17,993 nt of DNA, from positions 1 to 17,993 of the forward strand of contig JAOZRJ010000007.1 in the NCBI GenBank assembly GCA_029931885.1. Direction: 5' to 3'. A program made the translations under genes and the position numbers. Under the pieces are notes generated by a model, which made no database searches, was not told the origin of the DNA, and was given only the letters and a program-made list of their open reading frames with translations. The DNA comes from Candidatus Omnitrophota bacterium. Lineage in GTDB: Bacteria; Omnitrophota; Koll11; Zapsychrales; Aceulaceae. Shown piece after piece: positions 1-7,974 of this stretch (its first letter is position 1; each line of letters begins with the position of its first letter).

Positions 1-774
1 CTTGGCGCAATCATTGCGCATTTGATTCCACTTATCAAAATGTTTTAATTTTGCCTCCAAGACAACTGCCTGAACCGTATCTAATCGAGAATTATATCCC
101 TTAATAATATGCTCATATCGACCTTTACGGCCATAATCACGCAACATCACTATTTTATTATAAATAGCTTCATCATTAGTTGTAATAAATCCTCCATCCC
201 CAAAAGCACCCAACCCTTTGGTAGGATAAAAACTAAAACATCCTATATCTCCAATCGAGCCAACTTTCTTTTGTTGATAAATCGACCCATGGGCTTGAGC
301 AGAATCTTCAATAACTTTTAAATTATTCTTTTTTGCAATTTCTAGAATTTCTTTCATATTGGACGGCTGACCATAAAGATGCACTGGAATAATCGCTTTT
401 GTCTTTTCTGTAATCACTGCCTCTATAGATTTTGGATCAATATTGTAAATATCTTCTTGAATATCAACAAAAACCGGAGTCGCGCCTGTGTATGATACGG
501 CTAAAGCTGTTGCAATAAATGTAAAAGAAGGAACTATTACCTCGTCGCCAACCCCTACATCTATAGCACGTAGAGCTAAATGCAAAGCATCTGTTCCTGA
601 ATTAACTCCAATTCCGTACTTTGCTTCACAATATTGAGCAAAATGATTCTCAAAATCTTTTTCCTCTTGCCCTAAAATAAAATTTCCTTTTTGAAAAACT
701 TGCTTTAATCCATCTTCAATATCATTTTTTACTTCTAAATACTGCGGATGAAAATCAATAAATGGTACGCTCAC
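1..774 (-). CDS. DegT/DnrJ/EryC1/StrS-family sugar aminotransferase, C-terminus cut by window edge
   Basis: PLP-dependent aminotransferase that would put an amino group on a keto-sugar nucleotide in the cytoplasm. I translated it by hand: 258 codons are present and the frame runs off the left edge; the family is usually about 360-400 residues. It opens VPFIDFHPQY and has NSGTDALHLAL (residues 58-68, phosphate-binding loop), VIEDSAQAHG (155-164, the Asp that contacts the PLP ring nitrogen) and FSFYPTKGLGAFGDGG (180-195) with the Schiff-base lysine K186. YNSRLDTVQA (228-237) is the usual substrate-side motif. The start is GTG at 774, with a GAGGAG ribosome site 5-10 nt upstream; no ATG fits. 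It overlaps the heptosyltransferase stop in a 4-nt GTGA, so translational coupling is likely. The sequence resembles the 3-aminotransferases WbpE and FdtB/QdtB. WbpE would pair well with the UDP-GlcNAc 6-dehydrogenase in this operon, but the exact substrate is inferred. Confidence 0.93.
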   Translation of the reverse strand, partial: MSVPFIDFHPQYLEVKNDIEDGLKQVFQKGNFILGQEEKDFENHFAQYCEAKYGIGVNSGTDALHLALRAIDVGVGDEVIVPSFTFIATALAVSYTGATPVFVDIQEDIYNIDPKSIEAVITEKTKAIIPVHLYGQPSNMKEILEIAKKNNLKVIEDSAQAHGSIYQQKKVGSIGDIGCFSFYPTKGLGAFGDGGFITTNDEAIYNKIVMLRDYGRKGRYEHIIKGYNSRLDTVQAVVLEAKLKHFDKWNQMRNDCAK

Positions 775-1850
775 AATATCTCCTCTATTTTTTTAATAAC
801 TTCTTCTACCCCAAGGGTTTTTAAACAACTATAATGCTGACAATCCGATACGCGAAACCGCCAATAACATGGACGGCACGCAATATTCTTTGAAACAACA
901 ACATGATTTGCCCGTGGGAAAGGGCCATAAACATTCTCATCCACTGGCCCGAATATTGAAACCGTTTGAACGCCCACCGCCACAGCAACATGTAAAGGCC
1001 CTCCATCATTTACAATTGCCAAATGACTTTTCGAAAGAAGTGCTGCAAACTGACCAACCGTTGTCTTTCCACCAACATTTAACGAAGGGGTTTTCATCTC
1101 TTTGGCTACAGACAGGCAGATCTCCTTTTCAGAAGGCCCACTTAATAGTATAATTTTGCCTAAACTTTTTTCAACAACTTTATCAGCTAATTTTGCATAA
1201 TTTTCAACCGGCCATCTCTTGTAAAAAGCATCTTTTCCCCAACTTGCACCACCGCCTGGCACAATCGCAATAATCTTATCAGAAGGCTTAAGGTTATTTT
1301 CCTTAAAGAAGTTCTCAGCCCAGCGAATATCCTCAGGAGAAATAAAAAACTCTAACTTCTGCTCCTTATTAGGAATTCCAATCTGCCTTAAAAAATCTAA
1401 ATAAAAATCGACAACATGTTTTTTCTCGTAGCCAATAAGGTTTATCTTCTTCGTCAAAAAAGGACTTCTATTTTTGTAATTAAACCCGACACGCTCTTTG
1501 ATTCCAGCTAACCATAAAAAGAAGCTGGAATATTTATTTAAAGAGACATCAATAACCAAATCAAACTTTTCATCTTTTATTTCCTTTAAAAAAGAAAATA
1601 TCTTTCGAACAAGCTGAAACTTAGATTTCTTACTTAAATTAATAAAATCATCTTTTTCGTAAACAAAAACTTTATTAATACATGGATTATTTTCTAAAAC
1701 ATCAACTGTGCGATTGTTACAGATGTACCCAATAAAAACATCTTTATTGAAATTCTTAATATTGCGAATAAGCGGAGTTGTAAACAAAACATCCCCTATT
1801 CCAAAAATATTAATAATTAAAACTTTTTTATATGAATTCTTAATTTTCAT
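771..1850 (-). CDS. GT9-family glycosyltransferase (ADP-heptose:LPS heptosyltransferase type)
   Basis: 359 residues, full length for the WaaF/RfaF family, which transfers heptose onto the LPS core at the inner face of the cytoplasmic membrane. Visible are the N-terminal FGIGDVLFTTP (residues 16-26) with the likely catalytic Asp20, the second-domain nucleotide loop IVPGGGASWGKD (196-207), and AIVNDGGPLH (278-287) followed by the SIFGP strand. The C-terminus has the common cysteine pattern CRPC...DCQHYSC near residue 325. The ATG at 1850 lies 2 nt after the upstream glycosyltransferase stop (TAG, 1853-1855). No clear Shine-Dalgarno sequence is visible, so coupling is likely. Classical members use ADP-L-glycero-heptose. 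This operon carries HddA/HddC-type genes for GDP-heptose, so the donor could differ. The family call is firm; donor and acceptor are not known. Confidence 0.92.
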   Translation of the reverse strand: MKIKNSYKKVLIINIFGIGDVLFTTPLIRNIKNFNKDVFIGYICNNRTVDVLENNPCINKVFVYEKDDFINLSKKSKFQLVRKIFSFLKEIKDEKFDLVIDVSLNKYSSFFLWLAGIKERVGFNYKNRSPFLTKKINLIGYEKKHVVDFYLDFLRQIGIPNKEQKLEFFISPEDIRWAENFFKENNLKPSDKIIAIVPGGGASWGKDAFYKRWPVENYAKLADKVVEKSLGKIILLSGPSEKEICLSVAKEMKTPSLNVGGKTTVGQFAALLSKSHLAIVNDGGPLHVAVAVGVQTVSIFGPVDENVYGPFPRANHVVVSKNIACRPCYWRFRVSDCQHYSCLKTLGVEEVIKKIEEIL

Positions 1851-1852
1851 TT

Positions 1853-2707
1853 CTAAGCAATCTTATTCTTTTCTCTTTTAAATGTCTTATAGCGAATTCG
1901 AAAAACTTTCAGCGGACTCCACCAATATTTTCTTGAAATTTGAGTCCAATCGTCTTGGCTCAAAGAATGTCGTCGAACTCTCTCGTCCATTGTTTCAGGA
2001 TGTTTTCCAAAATATACAGGAAACCGGCTCAAATCTCCATAAGAATATTCATTTGTTCGCTCATCATCTTTGAGATCCACGAAACCAATATTCTCTGCAT
2101 TTTGCCTGCGGTTAGCCATAACTTCTTGAGAATGAACCCAGCCATAATGATAAAGAAAAGCTTTTGTATGTTTATTCCTAAGAGGCCTACCATCTTTTCG
2201 TCGAAAAGCATAAGCATCTCCATAGGATTCAATTTTCCCATTATTACGAATAATACGATCCTGTTTCTGATACCATCCCTTATCAATTCGATAACGAAAA
2301 TAACTTCCATAAAAATGTAACCACTTAAATCTTAAGGCATCAACATTGCTATCATTTAGAAAATTCTTCATCACCCCTTTTAAACGCTTTAAATCTTTTT
2401 CATGGACAACTTCATCAGATTGCAAATAAAAAGCCCAGTCACCTGTGCACGCTTCAAGCGCAATATTTGTTTGATTCGATAAAACCTCTTTTCCCTGAGA
2501 CATATCCCAAATATTTTGAATAATTTTAATTTTCGGGCTACGAATGGATTGAATGAGTTCTAAAGTATTATCTTCCGAATCCCCAACATTAACAATAAAT
2601 TCGTCACAAATAGGTAAAATTGATTTTATCGATTGAACAATTGGATAATTATACTTAATAGCATTGCGAGCAATCGTAAAACCGCTTATTCGCATATCTT
2701 TACCCAT
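1853..2707 (-). CDS. GT2-like (GT-A fold) glycosyltransferase
   Basis: 284 residues. The N-terminus MRISGFTIARN (5-15) followed by SIKSILPICDEFIVNVGDSEDNT is the start of a GT-A Rossmann-like fold. ACTGDWAFYLQSDEV (86-100) carries the metal/nucleotide-binding acidic motif (D98, E99) in the place of the family DXD. No membrane segment is evident. The C-terminal third is rich in Trp, Tyr, His and Arg and may bind acceptor. The start is ATG at 2707, with AAGGAAG six nt upstream; a second in-frame ATG at 2695 is less well placed. The start overlaps the GT4 stop by 8 nt (ATGGGTAA), so coupled translation is likely. Similar proteins are often annotated only as 'glycosyltransferase family 2' in LPS loci; sugar and linkage cannot be told from sequence. 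Confidence 0.85.
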   Translation of the reverse strand: MGKDMRISGFTIARNAIKYNYPIVQSIKSILPICDEFIVNVGDSEDNTLELIQSIRSPKIKIIQNIWDMSQGKEVLSNQTNIALEACTGDWAFYLQSDEVVHEKDLKRLKGVMKNFLNDSNVDALRFKWLHFYGSYFRYRIDKGWYQKQDRIIRNNGKIESYGDAYAFRRKDGRPLRNKHTKAFLYHYGWVHSQEVMANRRQNAENIGFVDLKDDERTNEYSYGDLSRFPVYFGKHPETMDERVRRHSLSQDDWTQISRKYWWSPLKVFRIRYKTFKREKNKIA

Positions 2708-3812
2708 TAAACACTTCCTTATACAGGGCTAATGTTTTTTGTGCAGTTTGTGCAAAAGAAAAATTTTTTGCCCGAGAAATTCCCTTCTGCCTTAAATCAT
2801 TTCTTAATTTCTCGTCTTCAAGCGACCTCTCAATGCCATCAGCAATAGATTTAAAATCATAAGGATTTACCTGTATTGCAGCATCTTGAGCTACTTCAGC
2901 ACAAGACGATGTATTTGAAGTAACAACAACTGCGCCGCAAGTAAATGCTTCTAAGATCGGAAAACCAAATCCTTCATAAAATGAAGGAAAAACAAAAACT
3001 TCTGTCTTATTGTGTAGCACACAAAGCTCCTCGTCTGTTAAATATCCTAAAATTTGAATATCATTAAGAAGACCTTCTTTTTTAATCAAATCAGAAAGAC
3101 CCTCGCTCATCCAACCCCTCATGCCAACAATTACTAATTTTCCTGAAAACTTATTCTTTCGTTTAAGTAATGAAAATGCGTAAATAAGGTTTTCTAAGTT
3201 TTTCCTCGGTTCAATCGTGCCAACGAAAAGAATAAACGGCCCGGTAACCCCCTTCGCTTTAATAAGGCTGTCTGCCTCATGTAAATCTTGAGAATTCAGT
3301 ACACAAAATTTATTCTTATCTACGCCTTGATAAATAACGCAAGTTTTATTTTCCTGAATTGAAAAGAATTTATGCAAATCGCTTCGCGTATTTTCAGAGC
3401 AACAAATGATCTTTGAAGCTTTTTGTACAATGTCTTGAAAATGTTTCTCGGTTTCGGCAACTGTTTCTGGTGTGTGGCCCTGAGGGTAAGTTCTATAAAT
3501 CAAATCGTGAACCGAAACAATAATCTTCGCATTTGTACTCGGCAGCATGTCCGGACTTGGAGAATGATATAAGTCTACATCTTTAAGAATTTTGCCTATA
3601 CCTTGACTAAACCAATCAATCTTTCTATGAAAGTTGCTGGAAGAAAACCTCGGAAGATTACGTTTAAAGTCAAAAAGTCCTTTTTTAGCATATAAAGAAT
3701 ATATGTTTTCTTGATCAATTTCACTTAAAGATTTCACGAGATTATATGCATAACGTCCGATGCCGGCATATTGTTTTCGTAAAAATGAACGACAGTTAAT
3801 ACCAATGTTCAT
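2700..3812 (-). CDS. GT4-family glycosyltransferase (mannosyltransferase-like)
   Basis: 370 residues, GT-B fold. The N-terminal acceptor domain has the glycine-rich GIGRYAYNL (17-25) and IIVSVHDLIYRTYP (97-110), typical of GT4 enzymes related to WbaZ/MtfB mannosyltransferases. The C-terminal donor domain starts at FILFVGTIEPRKN (193-205) and holds the retaining-enzyme EX7E motif EGFGFPILE (E280 and E288), which contacts the nucleotide sugar. It acts in the cytoplasm on a lipid-linked glycan. The ATG at 3812 is 4 nt after the stop of the HddC-type gene. The leader is A/T only with no Shine-Dalgarno sequence, so it probably relies on re-initiation. Many relatives use GDP-mannose. A GDP-linked heptose made by the two upstream genes is an attractive donor, but that is inference from position. 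Confidence 0.92.
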   Translation of the reverse strand: MNIGINCRSFLRKQYAGIGRYAYNLVKSLSEIDQENIYSLYAKKGLFDFKRNLPRFSSSNFHRKIDWFSQGIGKILKDVDLYHSPSPDMLPSTNAKIIVSVHDLIYRTYPQGHTPETVAETEKHFQDIVQKASKIICCSENTRSDLHKFFSIQENKTCVIYQGVDKNKFCVLNSQDLHEADSLIKAKGVTGPFILFVGTIEPRKNLENLIYAFSLLKRKNKFSGKLVIVGMRGWMSEGLSDLIKKEGLLNDIQILGYLTDEELCVLHNKTEVFVFPSFYEGFGFPILEAFTCGAVVVTSNTSSCAEVAQDAAIQVNPYDFKSIADGIERSLEDEKLRNDLRQKGISRAKNFSFAQTAQKTLALYKEVFNG

Positions 3813-3816
3813 AATT

Positions 3817-4527
3817 TTATTTTGTATTTATTTTTTTTTGAGCGATATTATAGCGTTCAGGGGTTCCAATGTCTAAAAAACCCTTCTTTGTGACATATCC
3901 ATAAAACCCATTATTAACTAAATGAGGAAAAAAATCATTTTCAATTGAGAATGTATCTTGCGTAGGCATTAAATCAAAAATTTTTGAATTAAAACAATAG
4001 ATACCTACGCTAACATACGGTGAAGCTGCGTGGTTAGATTTTTCTTGAAAGCTGATGATTTTCTTGTCTTCTGAGACAACGACAGAGCCAAAATCTTTTT
4101 TATCATCAGTCTCCGTTAAAACCATAGCGGCAAAAGCTTGCTTTTTCTTATAGAAATCTAAAAAATCTCTAAAAGAAACAGAACAGAAACAATCTCCATT
4201 AAGGGCAAAGAAAAACTGACTTCTTACTTTTTCTTTTGCATTCTTAATAGCCCCACCTGTTCCAAGGGGCATTTCTTCTTTAGAAAATTCAATTTCTAAA
4301 TCTAAAAATTTCTCTTTATAATGCTGCTCAATTATTTCAGATTTATAACCAATACATAAAATTACTCTCTTAAAACCCTGTTTAGAAAGGCTCTCGAGAA
4401 GAATATCCATGAAGGGAACACCGTTAACTTCTGCTAGAACTTTTGGCGAGTCACCGGTTGCTGAACGAAGACGTTTCCCTAATCCACCAGCAAGGACAAC
4501 AACATCAATTTGAGATAAATCGCACAA
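3817..4527 (-). CDS. hddC: HddC-type sugar-1-phosphate nucleotidyltransferase (probable heptose-1-P guanylyltransferase)
   Basis: Transfers NMP to a sugar 1-phosphate; HddC makes GDP-D-glycero-alpha-D-manno-heptose. The pyrophosphorylase signature AGGLGKRLRS (residues 13-22 with my start) is followed by SPKVLAEVNGVPF, PLGTGGAIKNA, and FALNGDCF with the metal-binding Asp. I chose the TTG at 4527 as start. It gives 236 residues beginning MCDLSQIDVVVLAGG, matching the usual family N-terminus. It has GGAG at 4535-4538, 7 nt upstream, and follows the hddA-type stop. The longest open frame begins at another TTG (4590), which has no ribosome site and would give a 59-nt overlap and an odd 21-residue extension. 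The adjacent HddA-like kinase supports a heptose substrate; mannose- or glucose-1-P nucleotidyltransferase remains possible. Confidence 0.87.
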   Translation of the reverse strand: MCDLSQIDVVVLAGGLGKRLRSATGDSPKVLAEVNGVPFMDILLESLSKQGFKRVILCIGYKSEIIEQHYKEKFLDLEIEFSKEEMPLGTGGAIKNAKEKVRSQFFFALNGDCFCSVSFRDFLDFYKKKQAFAAMVLTETDDKKDFGSVVVSEDKKIISFQEKSNHAASPYVSVGIYCFNSKIFDLMPTQDTFSIENDFFPHLVNNGFYGYVTKKGFLDIGTPERYNIAQKKINTK

Positions 4528-4531
4528 AAGA

Positions 4532-5530
4532 TTACTCCACTTTTCCTGTATTTGGCTGATAAAAGATAATCTGACTTCCGGCTGACTCAAATTTAAAAGG
4601 AATTTCCAATAAAGGACTTAACGCTTCTCTGATTTTACTTTGTTTTTCCGGAGCCGCAAATAATAATACAAATCCGCCTCCTCCTGCTCCTAAAAGTTTT
4701 CCTCCTAAGGCTCCGGCACGTTTTGCTTTATTATAAATCTCATCAATATGCGGCGTTGAAACTTTTTCAGACAACTGTCTTTTAATCTTCCATGTCTCAT
4801 CTAAAAGTGTTCCAAAAACAGATAAATCATTACCATTAAGAATATCTAATGCAGCTGAAGTCATCTGATACATTTCAGTCAAATCTTTTTTCTTTTTCGG
4901 AATATTTTCAATCTGATGTTTTGCAATTTCTGACGCAGTTCTCGAAAACCCAGTAAAAAACATCATAAGGTGATCTTGTAAAGATTTTGACTTTTCCTCA
5001 GAAATTGTAACTTTTGTCGTTGTTAAATGTGATGTACCACCAAATTCAATATAATTAAATCCTCCGTGCGCTGCCAATGTTTGATCCTGACAGCCAACAT
5101 GTTCTTTGCACATCACCTGCTCAACATAAATCGCTTCCTGAGCTAAACGTTCTTTGCTAACCATTTGCCCCTTTAAAGCATAAAGTGCGTTCAGCAACCC
5201 AACAGTGAAAGAAGAACTGGATCCTAAGCCCGTTCTTGCCGGAAGATCTCCATCGTGATGAATTTCAAGTCCTTCTTTAATTTTTAAAAATCTTATAACC
5301 TCTCTCACAGAAGGATGATCGATTTCATCTATATTATGAACGTGCTCCATCTTCGAATAAATAATTCTTGATTTATGATCAAAGAAAGGCGGCAAATAAC
5401 GACAAGTTATATAACAATACTTGTCAATTGTAGTCGCTAAAGAAGCTCCTTTATTGTCCTGAAACCATGCAGGGTAATCTGTTCCTCCGCCAAAAAATGA
5501 AACACGAAAAGGCGTTCTACTTATGATCAT
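4532..5530 (-). CDS. hddA: GHMP-family sugar kinase, D-glycero-D-manno-heptose 7-phosphate kinase type
   Basis: 332 residues. The N-terminus IISRTPFRVSFFGGGTDYP (2-20) is the substrate-binding start characteristic of HddA and related sugar kinases. PARTGLGSSSSFT (97-109) is the GHMP ATP loop, and LLGAGGGGFVL (279-289) is the third GHMP motif. HddA phosphorylates heptose-7-P at C1, giving the 1,7-bisphosphate. The ATG at 5530 overlaps the radical SAM stop (ATGA) and has AGGAG with a 7-nt spacing to the ATG. It ends at 4532, five nt before the likely start of the HddC-type gene, so the two are surely coexpressed. GmhA (isomerase) and GmhB (phosphatase), needed for the complete GDP-heptose pathway, are not in this window. 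The family also contains kinases for other sugars, so substrate is inferred from the pair. Confidence 0.88.
   Translation of the reverse strand: MIISRTPFRVSFFGGGTDYPAWFQDNKGASLATTIDKYCYITCRYLPPFFDHKSRIIYSKMEHVHNIDEIDHPSVREVIRFLKIKEGLEIHHDGDLPARTGLGSSSSFTVGLLNALYALKGQMVSKERLAQEAIYVEQVMCKEHVGCQDQTLAAHGGFNYIEFGGTSHLTTTKVTISEEKSKSLQDHLMMFFTGFSRTASEIAKHQIENIPKKKKDLTEMYQMTSAALDILNGNDLSVFGTLLDETWKIKRQLSEKVSTPHIDEIYNKAKRAGALGGKLLGAGGGGFVLLFAAPEKQSKIREALSPLLEIPFKFESAGSQIIFYQPNTGKVE
4535..4538 (-). promoter_or_regulatory. Ribosome binding site that fixes the hddC-type start
   Basis: GGAG on the minus strand lies inside the last codons of the kinase gene (GTG GAG, then TAA) and exactly 7 nt before the in-frame TTG at 4527. 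The longer start at 4590 has only A/T-rich sequence before it. This decides the start used here. Confidence 0.65.
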
Positions 5531-7026
5531 TTGTTCACTCCTGAGTTTTGTTCTGATAAAATATTTCGATGTAATTTATGCTTTAGCATCCCATGAATAT
5601 GATCAACAGTTTCCTGTCCAAACTTTTCTTTGATCATCTCTAAATATTTTGGATCACTATAATATGTATTAAATGCATCATCTCTAAAGCGTAAAACCTC
5701 AGCAGCCGAAATATGTTTTGTCGGCAAAGGCAATGTCTCTGGGCTAAACTGAGAAAAACCCATCCACCCTTCAGGTAAATCTAATCCATCTTTAACCGCA
5801 TCATCATACAAAGGTGAACCAGGATAAGCCATTGTGGCATAAAAATTAACATATTCGCAATTAACTTCCTGCGCCATGCGAAAAGTCTCCTGCATAGTCT
5901 CTGAATTATCCTCTGGAAGCCCGAACATAAAATTACCAATAATATAGATGCCAGCATCATGGGTCATTTTCATGGCTTTTCTAACAGCATCCTGACTAAA
6001 ACGACCCTTTGAAACATCTTGACGCACATCAGCTGATCCAGCTTCAATCCCATAACAAATCCAATTAATACCTGCAGCCTTTAATTTCTTTAAAACTTCC
6101 TCAGAAACTGTATCAACACGCGCATAAGCCCAGAAATTTATTCCATAATTACGCTCAATAAGCAAATCACAAATCTCAATCATTCGGTCTTTATTAATAA
6201 CAAAAAGTTCGTCTAAAATCTTCATATGTCTTACATTATATTCCTTAAACAAATAGTCAATTTCTTCTACGACGCGTTTTGGGCTTCGAAAGCGAATACC
6301 GGGCTTACCGCTGTAAAGCGCATGAATATTACAATAATGACAATTAAAAGGGCATCCTAAACTAGAATAAATAATTGCATAAGGTGAACGATGTTTGATA
6401 TCTCCAAAGCAATGCCAATTATGAGCCCTGTATTTATCCATCGGAAGCAAATCCCAAGCAACAAATGGCAAGGAATCTAAGTCTTCAACGGTGTCTGCCC
6501 ACCCGCCATCAATGAATGCTCCATTCTTTAAATAGCAAAGACCTTTGATATCGCAATCTTTACCGTCAGTACCCTCCTTCAACTTCTCAAGCAATTGCGA
6601 TATCGGCTCAAACGCTTCTCCTCGACAAACAAAATCAACAAATTCCTCTTTTAAAGTTCTCTCAGGTAGCGCAGATGGATGTATACCGTAAGTAATTGTT
6701 TTACCAGGGAAATTCTTTTCCTGTAATAACGTCATAATATAATGAACGCCAATCATTTTTGGCGTTGAGCTCGCAGAAGGATTAGCACCAATAGCCCCGA
6801 TACCAACGGCTAAGGGATTCTGTTCAATAATTTTATCAACAGTTTCTTTCGCACCTAACCCCTCAGCATCAGCATCGATAATCTTGACAAAAAACCCTCT
6901 ATCGCGTAAAACCGCTGCCAGAAGGCCTATCCACAAAGGCGGTTCAATACCAGCTAAACTTTCGCCAAGCTTACCAAACATTTCTTTTTTTATGCTCGGA
7001 TTAACTAAAACGATATCTAAAGACAT
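5527..7026 (-). CDS. B12-binding-domain radical SAM protein, substrate unknown
   Basis: 499 residues. Residues 1-150 form a cobalamin-binding-like Rossmann domain (start DIVLVNPS; EPPLWIGLLAAVL at 28-40; VGIGAIGANP at 74-83). The core has CPFNCHYC (225-232), the CxxxCxxC motif for the 4Fe-4S cluster that binds S-adenosylmethionine, followed by the barrel with YGIEAGS and FGLPEDN. About 130 C-terminal residues follow the barrel. Relatives do C-methylation, ring chemistry or sulfur insertion. Typical DxHxxG cobalamin-ligand residues are not evident, as in several radical SAM members. It starts at ATG 7026 with a weak GAGAG, 18 nt after the transketolase, and its stop overlaps the kinase start. 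The position inside a nucleotide-sugar cassette suggests it modifies a sugar or its carrier, for instance by C-methylation. That role is a hypothesis; the family assignment is firm. Confidence 0.9.
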   Translation of the reverse strand: MSLDIVLVNPSIKKEMFGKLGESLAGIEPPLWIGLLAAVLRDRGFFVKIIDADAEGLGAKETVDKIIEQNPLAVGIGAIGANPSASSTPKMIGVHYIMTLLQEKNFPGKTITYGIHPSALPERTLKEEFVDFVCRGEAFEPISQLLEKLKEGTDGKDCDIKGLCYLKNGAFIDGGWADTVEDLDSLPFVAWDLLPMDKYRAHNWHCFGDIKHRSPYAIIYSSLGCPFNCHYCNIHALYSGKPGIRFRSPKRVVEEIDYLFKEYNVRHMKILDELFVINKDRMIEICDLLIERNYGINFWAYARVDTVSEEVLKKLKAAGINWICYGIEAGSADVRQDVSKGRFSQDAVRKAMKMTHDAGIYIIGNFMFGLPEDNSETMQETFRMAQEVNCEYVNFYATMAYPGSPLYDDAVKDGLDLPEGWMGFSQFSPETLPLPTKHISAAEVLRFRDDAFNTYYSDPKYLEMIKEKFGQETVDHIHGMLKHKLHRNILSEQNSGVNK

Positions 7027-7044
7027 TTATACTCTCTTAGAAAA

Positions 7045-7974
7045 TTATTTTAAAAACTCACTAGTTTTTTCTGCAACGCTATTGGCGTCAATACCATAAT
7101 ATTGACGAATAATATCGCGTCCGCCATACTCATAGCAATATCCTTGATCCATTGATAATCCAATACGTTTAACAGGAATAACAATACCATTATCTTGTAA
7201 AACTTCACAAATGGCACCTGTAAAACCGCCCGAAACAAAATGCTCCTCTAGGGCAATCAATTTCTTTGAATCACCAATCGCTTCAATGAAATTTTTCTTA
7301 TTAATCGGAATAGTATAAACGTCAATAACTCCGACGCTCAAACCATCTTTGCTAAGCTTTTCAGCTGCCTCTAATGCCACATGGACCATACTTCCTGTCG
7401 CAGCAATATAAGCATCTCCTTCTTTTAAAATAGCAACGCCTTTTGAGAAATCCTCATTCTCCTTATAAAGAGTTGGTAAAACAAGCCTATCAAGCCGGAC
7501 ATAATTTGCTTCGCTCATTTTACAAGACATCTCGGCCACAGCTGCAGACATGACGCTATCCGAAATACTATTGATAACAATATTCGGCATTGAACGAAGA
7601 AGTGCAATATCTTCTGTCATATGATGCGTAGGACCAGAATCTTCATATCCAAATCCTGCACCAACACCAACAACCGTAATAGGAATTTTCATTATTGCAT
7701 TATTAACTCTGATTTGCTCAAGACATCGAAACGTAATAAAAGGCGCAATAGCATAGACAAAAACTTTTTTCCCTTCTTGCGCAAGACCTGATGCAACAAG
7801 AATTGCGTTCTGCTCTGCAATTCCTGTATTGATAAACTGAGCAGAAAGATCTGTCCTAAACCTATCTAAAGACGGCGCACCCATATCCGCAGATACAAGA
7901 ATTACGTCTCTGTTTTTTTTAGCTAAATCGTAAACTTTATTCCAAAACGAGTCTCTTTGAGTAATATTATTCAT
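7045..7974 (-). CDS. Transketolase, C-terminal subunit (split enzyme)
   Basis: 309 residues covering the pyrimidine-binding and C-terminal domains of transketolase. VSADMG (27-32) begins the Pyr domain. FINTGIAEQN (48-57) carries Glu54, which should activate the aminopyrimidine of thiamine diphosphate. FITFRCLEQIRVN and the following GPTHHMTEDIALLRS are conserved substrate-side segments. GVIDVYTIPIN and ALEEHFVSGG belong to the C-terminal domain. It works only together with the N-terminal subunit encoded just upstream. The genes overlap by 8 nt (ATGAATAA, 7967-7974), with AAGGTG five nt before the ATG, so equal synthesis is likely. Transketolase moves two-carbon ketol units and can make sedoheptulose-7-P, the precursor of heptoses. 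Split enzymes inside polysaccharide loci may have drifted to another ketol-transfer substrate. Confidence 0.93.
   Translation of the reverse strand: MNNITQRDSFWNKVYDLAKKNRDVILVSADMGAPSLDRFRTDLSAQFINTGIAEQNAILVASGLAQEGKKVFVYAIAPFITFRCLEQIRVNNAIMKIPITVVGVGAGFGYEDSGPTHHMTEDIALLRSMPNIVINSISDSVMSAAVAEMSCKMSEANYVRLDRLVLPTLYKENEDFSKGVAILKEGDAYIAATGSMVHVALEAAEKLSKDGLSVGVIDVYTIPINKKNFIEAIGDSKKLIALEEHFVSGGFTGAICEVLQDNGIVIPVKRIGLSMDQGYCYEYGGRDIIRQYYGIDANSVAEKTSEFLK

Noticed and set aside
109..321. 70-codon plus-strand open frame at the left edge
   Set aside because: The opposite strand encodes the aminotransferase with the PLP lysine motif; this frame is its shadow.
869..1153. 94-codon open frame on the plus strand
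   Set aside because: It lies fully antisense inside the GT9 gene, matches no family I recognise and has no ribosome site.
1882..2320. Two overlapping plus-strand open frames (up to 126 codons)
   Set aside because: Antisense to the GT2-like gene, low-complexity composition rich in Ile and Ser, no recognisable motif; shadow frames of AT-rich coding DNA.
7027..7044. Possible cobalamin riboswitch before the B12 radical SAM gene
   Set aside because: The gap to the transketolase stop is only 18 nt, far too short for a riboswitch.
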